Source: Adiantum capillus-veneris
Taxonomy: Eukaryota > Streptophyta > Polypodiopsida > Polypodiales > Pteridaceae
Direction of reading: 5' to 3'
Assembly (NCBI GenBank): GCA_014529385.2
Contig: CM043942.1
Location: forward strand, 1,282,501-1,346,500
Length of the DNA: 64,000 nucleotides
Shown here: positions 10,993 through 21,642 of the stretch, one piece after another
Numbering within the stretch: the first letter of the stretch is position 1
Layout of the letters: each line of letters begins with the position of its first letter
The notes under the pieces: generated by a model
Told to the model about the DNA's origin: nothing
What the model saw: the letters and a program-made list of their open reading frames with translations, nothing else
Database searches by the model: none
Position numbers and translations under genes: made by a program

Positions 10993-11950
10993 ATGGCAGA
11001 AAGTTCAACTCAAGTCACACAGATTATTGGAGAAAAGCTAACTAGAGAGAACTACAGCATATGGTCTTATAGGATGGAGAACTTTATCATGGGCAAAGGT
11101 TTCTGGGAGTACATTATAGGTGAACAAGAGTGTCCCGAGGTTGGTTTGGAACCAAACAAGAGAATGTTGAAGCACATAAAACATGGCAAGCAGGAGTAGA
11201 AGCCTACAAGAAGTGGATCGAGAATTCAAGGCAAGTGGTGCATTGGATTTCACTATGCATTAGTAACTTTTTTATACCACATGTGAAGAAGGCTCAATCT
11301 CCAAAGGAATCATGGGAGATACTAGCAAGCATGAACAACTCCAATACAGAACCACGAAAAGTTCACTTGAAGCAAATGTTACATTGTGTATGGAGAGGAA
11401 ATAGATCCATATTAGATTATGTGATAGAGATAAAGCAAATACATGAAGGTCTTGTGAGCATTAATGTTGAAGTTCCAAATGATGACTTAGTTTCAGTGAC
11501 ATTGAATTTTTTGGGACTGGAATACAAGTCATTGGATACATCTATATATGTTCGAGGACACATGCCTGGTTTTGAAGAGTTAGTAAACCTTTGTTTGCAA
11601 GAAGAGGTGAAGCTAGGCAAATTAGGTCCTTCGACATAAAAACAATTCCAGAGATCATGTTTTTTCCTCTAGAGGTCATGCAAACAATTTTGGAAGAGGT
11701 CAATGGCAAAACCAACCCAGTCAAAGTTACAATGATTACAGCCAAAGAGGCAGGGGGAGAGCCCAACCTCGTGGATGTGGAGGTGGACAATTTGTACATA
11801 CTCAAAGAGATGGATACTGTAACAGATATGGCATTTATGGTCACTTTGAAAGAGAATGTTACACAAGGCTAAATCAAAATCATGATCGTGGTGGAAGAGG
11901 CCGAGGTTATGGAAGACATGGAGGAAACTTTGCTGGATACAATTCTCACG
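10993..11950 (+). pseudogene. Copia-2 gag
   Basis: Starts at ATG 10993 (MAESSTQVTQ). The gag body includes LTRENYSIWSYRMENF, WVxISLCISNFFI-like and ESWEILASMNN motifs, then an Arg/Gly/Gln-rich tail and a zinc knuckle (YCNRYGIYGHFERECY) with Tyr at the second Cys position. The reading frame changes near 11160 and again near 11640, where a TAA at 11637-11639 closes the middle segment. The family is clear; the protein is not functional. Confidence 0.85.
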
Positions 11951-12320
11951 ATCAAAATAAATATGACAATAGATCGAGTGGACATTTATTTCCTATGGAG
12001 CATGTTGTTGGAATCATGGTGGAGCCACATCATACAAATGATTGGCATTTAGAGAGTGGTGCCACAAATCATATGACATATCATGGTGAATGGTTTGACA
12101 GAAAAGAGAAGTTAGAAGAGGATGAGTTTGTCGCTATAGGTGATGATACTATGCATAAGATTATGCATGTTGGTTCAGTTCCATTTCTAGAAAAAGATGA
12201 GACATACAACACATTGGGAGATGTTAAATATGTGCCCTCAATCACAAAGAATTTAGCATTAGTTGGGAAAATGACAGATCAAGGGTTGCAAGTCCGTTTT
12301 AATTGTTATGACTGCTTCAT
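11951..12320 (+). pseudogene. Copia-2 aspartic protease
   Basis: The retropepsin active site is WHLESGATNHMTY, with Glu where the catalytic Asp is normally found. The expected VPFLEKDE and VKYVPSITKNLALVGKM motifs follow. It is in the same frame as the gag tail. Loss of the catalytic Asp means the domain is inactive as read. Confidence 0.82.
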
Positions 12321-13297
12321 AGAGAAGTTTCATAAAGGCAAACTAGGCAAGATATTGGCACGTGGAAGAAAGAAAGGTCGCTTGTTCTCATTGGAAGCTG
12401 GAGATCCATGTTTACACAACATTATGTATGCAAACAAATCAGCCACTCAAGATGATTCGAGAGAGTGATGGAATAAGAGGATTGGCCATGTCAATTTTAG
12501 AAGACTAAATCATATGCAATCAAATCAAATTGTACCTGGATTACCAAATTTTGGCATATTGAATTTTGATCATGTTTGTGAAGCTTGTCAATTTGGAAAG
12601 CAATCTCGTTTACCATTTCCAAAGAGGGGGAGAATTAGCCAAAGTCCTTTGGAAATTGTTCATTTAGATATTTAGGGACCTTGTGATAATGCTACGCCAA
12701 ATGGTTGTCGATATTTTATCACATTCACAGATGATTACAGCAGAATGACATGGGTTTACTTTCTAAAGGCAAAGTCAGAGGCATTTGAGGTATTCTTGGA
12801 GTTCAAGCTTATGGTTGAGAAAGAGAATGGTTGTCAAATTAGATGCCTACATACAAATGGAGGGGGAGAGTACATGTCACATAGTTTTTATGATTACTTA
12901 TGTGAACAAGGCATAAGAAGACAGACTACTTGCAGATACACACCACAACAAATGGAGTTGCTGAGAGAAAGAATAGAGTCATAGCAGAGATTGCAAGAGT
13001 GAGATGAAGATGCCATTAACATATTGGGCTGAAGCAGTTCATATAGCAGTACACATTATGAATCAAACACCAACAACTGCCATTCATGAAATTTCACCTT
13101 ATGAGAGACTTTATGGGATCAAGCCAACAGTTTCCTGCATGAAAGTTTTTGGATGTGTTTGCTATGTTCATGTGCCAAATGAAGCAAGAAAGAAGATGGA
13201 GCTAAAGGGAGTGAAGTGTATGTTCTTGGGCTATCCAGTTGAAAAGAAAGGTTACAAGTGCTATGATCCTACGACAAGACAAGTTTATGTCAGTTAG
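12321..13297 (+). pseudogene. Copia-2 integrase
   Basis: The pre-integrase finger (IGHVNFRRLNHM ... CEACQFGKQ) is followed by the core. A TGA at 12466-12468 and a TAG at 12673-12675 interrupt the frame. The TAG sits in the VHLDI-GPC motif where Trp is usual. The second catalytic region reads LHTNGGGEYMS, with Asn in place of Asp. A 1-nt loss near 12953, in the segment coding the catalytic Glu motif, shifts the frame. The C-terminal part (YWAEAVHIAVH, FGCVCYVHVP, CMFLGYPVEKKGYKCYDP) is recognisable up to 13297. Confidence 0.86.
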
Positions 13298-14640
13298 ACA
13301 TGTCAGATTTTGTGAGCATGAACCATGGTAAACCAAAGCCAATGATGATAGAAGATGAGTATAAAGAGCGAGAGAACGTGCATCATGTTGTTGATAAGCC
13401 AGGACCATCAACAAGAACTATTTCAGGACCACATATGGCAGAGGATAGTACAGGAAGTGTCAACCCATGGAGCAGTTTTTTACAAGATAAGAAGCAAGAT
13501 GAGAAAGGCAAGAAGAAAGTGGTTGAGGAGAGTTCTAGAGATGAAATCTTTGATGAAGATCATGGTTTACCATGTTTGAGGACACCTCGCAATAAGCATG
13601 CTCACAAATACGTACCCCCATATGCAAGAGTTGAAGAGAAGAGTGCACCACAGTTGAGAAGATCGGAGAGGGTGCGTTATCCAATTGATAGATTGACATA
13701 CAACGGTTACATGCGTACACATTATGCATACATGGTTTCACGTGTGCAACATAAAGAGCCTACATGTTTTAAAGAGGTAATTGGAAAATCAGAATGGGAG
13801 TCATCTATGGATTCTCTTCTCAAGAATGACACTTGGGATTTGGTTTGCTTGCCAAGTGCAAAGAAAGAAATTGGTTCAAAATGGGTATACAAAGTCAAGT
13901 GCAAGTCAGATGGTAGTGTGGAAAGATACAAAGCGAGGCTTCCTGCTAAAGGTTATGCACAAACAAAACGTCTTGATTATGATGAGACATTTAGTCTAGT
14001 TGCAAAGATGACAATAGTCAGATTGGTGATAGCAATGGCAAGTATGTTCGGTTGGAAGTTACGGCAAATGGATGTCGATTTTCATTCTTGAATGGTGACT
14101 TGGAAGAAGTTTATATGATACAGCCAGAGGGTTATCAACATCCAGGGTTTCCATATTATGTGTGTAAGTTGAAGAAAGCATCGTATGGTTTGAAGCAAGC
14201 CTCTAGAGCTTGATGTGAAAAGATAACCAGATTCTTGAAGAAGATTGGATTTAAACAGTCTACTATTGATCACTCATTGTTTTTGAAGCATGTTGATGGA
14301 GAGATGGTCGTTATTGTTATCTATGTTGATGACTTGATTCTCACTGGAAGTCATGATGAGCAAATTTTACATGTCAAGAAGAGTTTGTTGAAAGAATTCA
14401 ACATGAAGGACCTTGGTGAGTTGAGATATTTTTTGGGAATTGAAATTGTCGACACTTTATCAGGAATTTTGATGATACAAAGACAATACGCATTGGATAT
14501 GCTTGAGAAGTATGGAATGACAACGTGCAAACCGGTTGATACACCTCTTGATCAAAATGTGAAGTTGATTGATGATGGAGATTACATTGAGGATGTCACT
14601 ATGTATCGCAAGATGGTTGGAAGTCTTATTTACTTGACAA
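13298..14640 (+). pseudogene. Copia-2 reverse transcriptase
   Basis: An acidic linker with RRSERVRYPIDRLTY leads into RVT_2: KSEWESSMDSLL, GSKWVYKVKCK and RYKARLPAKGYAQ. The frame shifts near 14085 inside the MDV...[11 protein letters not shown] motif. A TGA at 14211-14213 then breaks the YGLKQASRA motif. The catalytic IYVDDLILTGS is intact in the third segment, followed by FNMKDLGELRYFLGIEI. Confidence 0.88.
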
Positions 14641-15296
14641 TAACAAGGCCAGATTTGAGTTATGCAGAGGGTGTTGTGAGTCAATTCATGCAAAAGCCAT
14701 GTAAAAGTCATCTTGATGCAGTGAGACGGATTATGAGATATGTGAAAGCCACTGTCAGTTATGGAATTTTTTATGAAAAGAATGGAAAGATTTGTCTTTA
14801 TGGTTACAAAAATGCAAATTGGGTAGGAGATATTATGGATAGAAGATCTACAAGTGGTTATGCATTTTCCATTGGAAATTGTATGATAAGTTGGAGTAGC
14901 AAGAAGCAATTAACTGTAGCATTATCAAGTACAATTAAAGCTGAATATCGTGGAGCAGCTTTGGCAGCATGTAAAGAGTCATGGTTGAGAGTACTTATGG
15001 TAGACTTTGGTTTTGAAAATCTTGACAGTGTCATTATATATTGTGACAATATTAGGAGCATCATGTTGGCAAAGAATCCAGTTTACCATGCTCGCACCAA
15101 ACACATTGAAGTACATTATCACTTCATTAGAGAAAAAGTTTTGGCAAGTGAGATTGATTTGGTGTATGTGAAGACATATGATCAAGTTGCAGATATATTT
15201 ACAAACGCTCTTGGAAACGAGAAGTTTTGCTACTTTCATGAAGCATTGGTAATCCATCATATGAAAGCTCATTCTAAGCTTGAGGGGGAGTGTTAA
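14641..15296 (+). pseudogene. Copia-2 RNase H
   Basis: It continues in frame from the YVDD segment: TRPDLSYAEGVVSQFM, then the RNase H motifs. The first catalytic Asp region reads YGYKNANWVGD, with Asn for Asp. DRRSTSGYAF, SWSSKKQLTVALSSTIKAEY and IYCDNIRSI follow. The tail has TKHIEVHYHFIREKV and ADIFTNAL. The stop at 15294-15296 lies inside the 3' LTR start. Confidence 0.9.
15281..15290 (+). other. Copia-2 polypurine tract
   Basis: TGAGGGGGAG directly before the 3' LTR start TGTTAAAG. Confidence 0.88.
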
Positions 15297-15520
15297 AGAA
15301 TCTAATGTCAAAGAATATGGCCGTTGTGCTATGGGCGGCCGGACACTGACTATACTATGTTGTAAATATACTTTGGATAATAGTTCAAAAAGAAGAAGAG
15401 TGAGAGCAGCACGTTGAATGGCTGCTTGCAGGGTAACGATTGTGTGTGTGTGTCTCCATGTGTGTTAGTGTGTGTGCGTAGTCTTCTTTCCTACCTTCTC
15501 CATCACCTACGCACTCTACA
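15291..15520 (+). repeat. Copia-2 3' LTR
   Basis: 230 bp, TGTTAAAG...CTCTACA. It is shorter than the 5' copy by a small TG-repeat indel and a 1-bp indel. Confidence 0.93.
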
Positions 15521-15873
15521 TTTTTTGCACCGATGATATCAAATCTCTCATGATAGCTTTTCTGTAGCTTACAATTCACATCCTTCTCATCTTCATGACT
15601 ACTGGCTGAAGATTGTCTTGCATGATGCTCAAATTTAAGCTTCAAAATATGTTAATTTAGGAGAAAACTAGGCCCAAATGGGCTCAATGTTTAAAGCTTC
15701 AACTTAGATACACCTCAAACTTGATTTATTTGCCTAGAATTTTAGAATGCCATCAACCACAAATCCTATTGTTTCACCTTGCTTGCAATTTTTAGCACCA
15801 TTGCATACACGGTTCCTTTCCACACGTCTTCCTCTTCTTCATTATGTGTTGATCCTCTCCCATTTGATCTTGT
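15521..15873 (-). other. Internal remnant of an older minus-strand LTR element
   Basis: It lies between the copia-2 insertion and a tRNA-iMet PBS at 15874-15885, so it is the leader and possibly coding start of an older element that extends left of 9849. A minus-strand frame starting near 15645 (KLKFEHHARQSSASSHEDE) stays open to the insertion point. I do not recognise its product. Confidence 0.5.
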
Positions 15874-15885
15874 GCTCTGATACCA
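15874..15885 (-). other. Primer-binding site (tRNA-iMet) of the older element
   Basis: The minus strand reads TGGTATCAGAGC, a perfect plant copia/gypsy PBS, directly next to a TG...CA segment on its right. Confidence 0.8.
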
Positions 15886-15930
15886 TGTCAATGTCAACAA
15901 TGCAAAAGCCTACACAAGCGGGGAGAATAC

Positions 15931-15970
<40 letters not shown>

Positions 15971-16154
15971 TTTTGTTGAACCAACCAACCTTCACAATGA
16001 ATTGATACATGATACAAAGGGGGCAATGGGTTTCATATATACCCACCTAAGTAAATTATGCCAGTGAGGTAGGTTTTCACAGATAGGTGAAAGAAGTACC
16101 TAAAAGCCAGAATAATCACATTGGGTAGTTCACTTGAGATGCCATAACTTTACA
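15886..16154 (-). repeat. LTR of the older minus-strand element
   Basis: 269 bp with TG...CA ends (TGTAAAGTTA to TTGACATTGACA on the minus strand), adjoining the PBS. It contains a TATATAT segment (promoter-like) and a GA/CT microsatellite at 15933-15964. No second copy was found in the window. Confidence 0.6.
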
Positions 16155-16612
16155 ATCCCCCCCACCCCCCATTTTGGAGTTTACTCTATCCAAGCACACT
16201 TGCCCCATTACCTATAAAATAAATGCAAGCTATCTTAGACATGTGGCTAGCCAAACTTGGTAAGAAAGAGCAAGAGTGAACTTACCAAATATGGAATCTG
16301 CTTTAACTTTATGCATTTAAATTTTCCCTTGCAATAATTAAAACCATAGTATTACCTTTAATTTACCTAGCCCATGTGCAAGACAGACCTTTGCACAATC
16401 CAGAGAAATCCACTATTAGTAATGGGGGTATGTCATTTGCATAAATTAGAGAAACCCCCCTATATACGATATCTTACATGCTAACCTACCCCCTACATAC
16501 TAACAAGATATCCATATTATTGCAACGAGCCATACTCCCGCATACGATTTTTGTATGGAATGTAATGGACCACTATTTTATGTATACTATTAACATGACA
16601 ATCTTAGAAGCT
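16155..16612. other. Non-coding AT-rich flank
   Basis: Apart from the C-tract, nothing with coding or structural signal was seen. Confidence 0.5.
16157..16170 (-). other. G-rich tract that could be a polypurine tract
   Basis: The minus strand reads GGGGGGTGGGGGGG two bases before the LTR. If real, the LTR is shared with a second element lying to the right; it could equally be a chance C-tract in the flank. Confidence 0.35.
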
Positions 16613-16962
16613 CATGCTTTGGCAAAAATACATGTTGAATTGCAAATAACATGTGTAAATTGTAGTGTGCTCTAATTTGAGAGAACAAACCACCATGAAA
16701 AGCAACAAGCATAGAATACTCAATTAAAATAAACCAATTGATTCAATGTAATTTGTCAAAAATCAAACAACACTTCCCTAGTAAATTGGTACAAATTTGA
16801 AGAACATGCTTTTGTAAAAATACATGTTGAATTGCAAATGAACATGTGTAGATTGTAGTGTGCTTTCATTTGAACCACTGTGAAAAGAAACAAATATAAG
16901 GAATAATAGATTAAAATAAACCAATCAATTCAATGTAATTTGTCAAAAAATGAACGACACTT
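16613..16962. repeat. Tandem duplication, 192-bp unit
   Basis: The unit beginning CATGCTTTGGCAAAAATACA at 16613 recurs at 16805 with moderate divergence. The second copy is split by the LINE insertion and resumes at 17649 (AACACTTCCCTAGTAAATTG). Confidence 0.85.
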
Positions 16963-17441
16963 GGAATGTTATTTGGGGTCCTCTAACGCCGGGGGTGAAG
17001 ATTCAGGAGAGAGGGATTAGGTCACATCGATGTTTGGGGTGCAGGTCAGCTAGTGAAGATTTGGCCCACCTTTTCATGGACTTCCCAGCTATCAAAGGCC
17101 TTGTAGGGAAAGTATGCAAGTGGGTCCAAATAACATGGAAAATTAGTTTTTTCAAGACTGACCTATTCCTTGGAGGTAAGAATTCAGGTATCCCTGCACT
17201 CGTCGTGAGCACTCAGATAGTTAGATACTACTTCTTTCATAATGTATGGCAGACAAGGAACCGCCGTGTTTTTGAAGGAGGTTTTGATGTGGCAAGCTTT
17301 GCAGAAATTGTGCAAGAAAGCAAAGTGCAAATATGGACACTCGGGCACAAGCATCACTCGGAGGATTGGGCTAGGACTACTTATGCCTTGTTGTTAGCAG
17401 ATGGAGTGCCTAGGATGGGGGAAAATCTTGGCCATCGGTAA
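16963..17441 (+). pseudogene. LINE ORF2 C-terminus with zf-RVT domain
   Basis: About 155 residues ending the LINE reverse transcriptase protein. The zinc-binding motif is visible as CLGCRSASEDLAHLF, followed by KGLVGKVCKWVQITW and a tail with VWQTRNRRVFEGG. This is the standard zf-RVT plus W.RN.R.F pattern of plant L1 elements. The RT and endonuclease domains are absent, because the copy is 5'-truncated. The apparent first Met at 16950 lies in the target duplication and is not the LINE's own. Confidence 0.83.
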
Positions 17442-17648
17442 ATAAAAGATGTTATAATGGCAAGAGTATGGACCTTGTGTATCTAGGATGAGGGGGTGGG
17501 TTGGTAGGGTTGGCTGGCCTGATAGCCAATGTAATTATGATCCTTGGATGACATCATGGTTGAACATGAGCATGACAAGACCTTGTAATTTTTTGGGCTA
17601 CTCAATATAATTCACTCACAATTGTGAGTTTTGCTTTTTTTTTTAAAT
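16963..17648 (+). mobile_element. 5'-truncated LINE (L1-type) 3' end
   Basis: A 686-bp insertion flanked by near-identical direct repeats: 16945-16962 and 17649-17669 share an A-run followed by GAACxACACTT. The repeat unit it interrupts resumes exactly after it. It ends in a T-run then an A-rich tail, as for target-primed retrotransposition. Confidence 0.85.
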
Positions 17649-17690
17649 AAAAAAGAATGAACAACACTTCCCTAGTAAATTGATACAAAT

Positions 17691-19332
17691 TTCAATCTCA
17701 AAACAAATGATACTAACCACCTACTTAGTAGGCTTCCCACATTGGATTTAAGACACAATCTGAAATGGATTGTTCTCTAAATAACAAATAATGGCATGCT
17801 CATATAAAAATCTTGAAAAGCTTCACTTATGATGGAATTTCTATATGGATTTATTCCTTTGAACTTTTTCACGGCCACTGTTGCACCAGTCTGCAAAGCA
17901 AGGTCACAAGACTTCAAACCAATAAATCTTTGCAAGTGATGCAACTAGAGTGTAAAGAGAAATGAGAAGCCGATAGAACACATGTGGAAATACACTATAG
18001 CTTTACCACATTCACCACAATTATAGACATAGCAGACTCAACTATTCTAAGAGTCTATCCCACCAAACCTTGTTCTTGTATATGTTTTCCTAGCAAAGGC
18101 AGGCAACAGAGGACAAGATCCTAGCTCATCAACATCCTTGATTTTCTTCTCAAAATAGCTAATGAGTCAAAAAACTTAGTTCAAAGATTACACACACAAG
18201 GAACTCTTGCCATTATCGACTCACCAGAGGCTATAATAGGGAGCCATGTAAGTACACACATGATAACAAACAGATAGACCAATCTACAGATCTACATCAA
18301 ATACTAAAATAAAAAAAAATCCTTCATAAGGATTATCAACTCTTTAGTTATATCTTGAAAAACCATGGGAGCATTTAAGGATTCCCAAGCCAAGGTGCAA
18401 TGGGATTGAAGCACTAATAAAATGCTCCATTCCTTAAAGGTTGAAAACTTAGGATTTGTTAATGTACAACTTATTTAGCTGTCTACAACAAAGTATTCTA
18501 CTGCAAAGCTCAAGTTTCATTTAACCGAATCTTACCATACATCGAGAGACATTTTTTTAGCAAACCAAAATTCGAGCAAATAAGAAAATGTTTGTACGGC
18601 ATGGGCCCATATTGTCCTATGTGGTACAATGTAGGAACTTGCTTACATGTGGCTTGCGCACGCCCTCCCACATCACATACTCAGTCAAGACACGAGCACG
18701 AGGTTCAAGAGGGGGTATCTTTTCACAAAAAAATCAAGTGGGAATCTCTGTTGATTCTCTCGAATAAGACTAGAAAAAACCTTTTTGCACACCTCACTTT
18801 TTTTTTTCAAAATTCACATTATGTGAGTGATTTTATACAACTCCATGCCCATACCAATCCATGGAGCACCATACAGTGTAGACCGTACATAGAACACGTC
18901 CATCTCTAAACCCTCATCTAACATGGGAGCAACCCTAAGATAGAAAGTAAATCATGACACAAGGAAATACCAACTAAATAGGGATCCACCCTCGAAAGAT
19001 ACAAACTGACGTAGAAAGCTTTCACAGCTACCACCAAGAAGGGCCTCGCGCATGCAAGAAATCCACAAAACTGAAAAGAGTCAGCCGCACAAAGGAAGGA
19101 TCCCAAATCTCCATCATCCGTCACCCAAGGGCCATCCACCAAAATAGGAAACACCAGCGTTTGGCAAGATATCATTTCTTCCTCATGCTTGGAAGGGAGA
19201 GCACAATCGTGAGACACCTTGCACCATTAGGCCATTGGCTTGCAAGAAGAAAGAGCACAACCTCTACCCACAGCAGCTCCCTGCCATAGATCAACCAAAT
19301 AGCACACAGGGGAGCAGTCCATCAGTGGACAT
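17691..19332. other. Intergenic DNA without recognisable genes
   Basis: AT-rich sequence. The open frames at 18592-18909 and 18918-19217 have no conserved motif and I do not call them genes. Confidence 0.5.
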
Positions 19333-19660
19333 GACCCTACTTTCACCAGGTAGTCATCCTTCTCAATGTTGCACCAAGTAGCTCAACCTTCAAACAATTG
19401 CCGAAGTCTCGGTGTGAACCACATCCAATAGCAACCAGATTGTCCGAGTAATTACCAAAAGAACCTACAATTGCAAAAAAAATTGAGTGGCATGCGAGGA
19501 TGCAAGCACGACCCTACTTTCACCGGGTAATCATCCCCCCTCAATGTTGCACCAAGTAGCTGAACCTTCAAAACAATTGCCCAAGTCTCGGTGTGAACCA
19601 CATCCAATAGCAACCAGATTGTACCAGTAATTACCAAAAGAACCTACAATTGCAAAAAAA
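19333..19660. repeat. Tandem duplication, 177-bp period
   Basis: The segment starting GACCCTACTTTCACC at 19333 is repeated at 19510 with few changes, including CGGTGTGAACCACATCCAAT. Each copy ends in a poly-A run after CCTACAATTGC. Confidence 0.93.
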
Positions 19661-19670
19661 TATCGAGGGG

Positions 19671-20010
19671 CCTCCTAAAGGATGAAAAGTTTGGGTTGAA
19701 AAAATAATAATTTAATAGCCAAGCCTATTTAAGGATGAAAATTCTGAATTGAAGAAGAACAGTTAAAAAATAATAGTCAAAGCCTCCTAAAGGATCCGCA
19801 TTGATGCAGATCCTTTAGGAGGATTTGGCTATTATTTTAATAAAAAAATTCAACTCAAACATTTCGTCCTTAGGAGGCTTGGCTTTTTTTGAATTAAAAA
19901 ATTCAACTCAAACATTTCATCCTTAGGAGGCTTGGCTTTCTTTGAGTTAAAAAATTCAACTCAAACTTTTCATCCTTTAGGAGGCTTGGCTTTTTTTTCA
20001 ACTCAAAATT
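19671..20010. repeat. Foldback (inverted) repeat with tandem subunits
   Basis: The left arm has at least two degenerate copies of a 55-60 bp unit containing CCTCCTAAAGGAT and TAGCCAAGCCT. The right arm has at least three reverse-complement copies (ATCCTTTAGGAGGCTTGGCT followed by AAAAAATTCAACTCAAAC). The centre is a perfect 14-bp stem, CCTCCTAAAGGATC at 19783-19796 and GATCCTTTAGGAGG at 19809-19822, around a 12-base loop. The stem extends outward with few mismatches. It is MITE- or foldback-like; no TIR-flanking target duplication was identified. Confidence 0.88.
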
Positions 20011-21482
20011 TGTATTGAATGAAAGTGAGGTGAGTCTTCAAGAGGGTTTGCAAGACCTATGCATAGTTGATGTTTGCTATGTCTGCGAGAGTGCTTAGGC
20101 TAGGGATGCTTAGGGATCCTTTCCGATAGGAAGTGGAATCCACACAACGTAGCATCTTAGCGAATGGTGAAATCATGGAGATGGATCAGTGGGAGGATCA
20201 AGAGATTGGTCCAGAGGGGACGCTCATTTTCTCCTCCTTTGATTGCGCCTATTTTGCACCCCTCCACTCAATATTTTCCCAGGAGGCAGCCATCATTTCC
20301 CACTCTCTTTGGAGAGAAAATTGATGGCCTAAAATCTTTGCAATGCTCTTCAAGTGGGAGTCGTCTCATGGCAGGGATGGCTCTCATTGTGGCAATGGAG
20401 AGCCACGTTTGAAGGGGAGAGGCCCCTCTATGGCTTGATGTAGTGTTGTCTTATGGTTTGACTTTGGAGTTGTCCTATGGATTTCATGGTCTATTGAGGC
20501 ATATGAGGCTCTCCTTGAGGAGGGTCTCGTTGGAGTTGGATCTTGGCTTGTGCTTTTGGTCAGAGGTGCAGTACTTTCTGGGTGGCAGTGGGCAACCCCT
20601 CCGGTGGCATCTCCGACGAGGTGATGGTTATCTTCCTATGTTTTTTATGTACTGCTAGTTGTCTTGGACTCCTTTGGCTCGGTGTGAGAGGGTTGGTGGT
20701 GGTGAATCCAATGCAGTCTCTACCCCTATCCTATATGCTTATGTTTGACCTCAAGAAACGCCCCTCTTCGGCACTCATATCATACCATACAAAAATACAT
20801 AGTGAATCCCCTAGGTGCGCAATCCTTTGGAGGCTTTGTGAAGTGAACGGAGGCTAGATTCTACCGGATAATTTGTAACTTGTTTAATTAGGATGGACAT
20901 TGGTAAAGATTAAACTCACCCTTGGGCTTTTTAGAGCTTCACTTCCTTAGAAATACCTTAGCATGATGCTTTAGAGTTACCATGAAGGGTCCCAAAACTT
21001 TCTAAACTTAGAATGATTTTGATAAGTTTTAGCTTTACCTTAAGACTTCCCATAATTTATACTTGTACTCTAATGAATACATTTAATTACTTAGCATTTA
21101 CATAACTAGTTTTTATTTTTATACTCTTATAATTGCTCTAATTAAGTGCTAAATAATTCCTTTGTCATGTACCTTTGATCGAGGTTGTTTAGGAAAGACT
21201 TATCATGTGTTGAGTTGTTCCTTTGACTTGGGATAGTTAAATAGAAACTATCCTTGCTCTTTTATGGATTTCTTTCATTTGATCCTAGGCCTTTGACCTC
21301 AACGAGTCTATAAACACTTTATTCAATTCCTCTTATCTTTTATTTTGGTAAGATCTAAGTGGCCAATTTAAGATGGAAATACTTAAAGAAGGCTAGAAAT
21401 TAATTTTCTTGGAAATTATTGTCTTGTCAATCAACATGTAACATGTTTCGTACTACATTTCCATGACATGTTTTGTAACAGG
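20011..21482. other. Intergenic DNA without recognisable genes
   Basis: Overlapping short open frames at 20133-20857 have no conserved motif. Composition is mixed and no repeats stand out. Confidence 0.45.
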
Positions 21483-21642
21483 TAAGACTATCTCATTAGT
21501 TTGTCTATATCTATGGGGCACTTGTTGCTAGGAAAGCCTATTGTCTTGTTGGCTCATCTTGGTAAGACTACCTTGTCAGCCTATCTATATCTATGGGCCA
21601 TGTGTTTTCAGCAAAGCCTATTGTATTGTTGGCTCATCCTTA
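21483..21642. repeat. Tandem duplication, 80-bp period
   Basis: Units begin TAAGACTA at 21483 and 21563 and share TATCTATATCTATGGG and AAAGCCTATTGT.TTGTTGGC. Confidence 0.85.

Larger units (their letters stand above)
9849..15520 (+). mobile_element. Copia-2: complete but decayed Ty1/copia retrotransposon
   Basis: A 5.67-kb element with LTRs at 9849-10083 and 15291-15520, a PBS at 10087 and a polypurine tract ending at 15290. It is flanked on both sides by TTTTT, consistent with a 5-bp target duplication although low in complexity. Order is gag, protease, integrase, RT, RNase H. The LTRs show roughly 16-17 substitutions plus two indels over about 230 bp, clearly older than copia-1. The polyprotein has at least three in-frame stops and about five frame changes, so this copy is dead. 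It inserted into an older minus-strand LTR element. Confidence 0.94.

Noticed and set aside
18592-19217. Possible host gene fragments on either strand
   Set aside because: No conserved motif, splice structure or recognisable homology.
20133-20857. Cluster of overlapping plus-strand open frames
   Set aside because: Several frames overlap without a motif; composition alone explains them.
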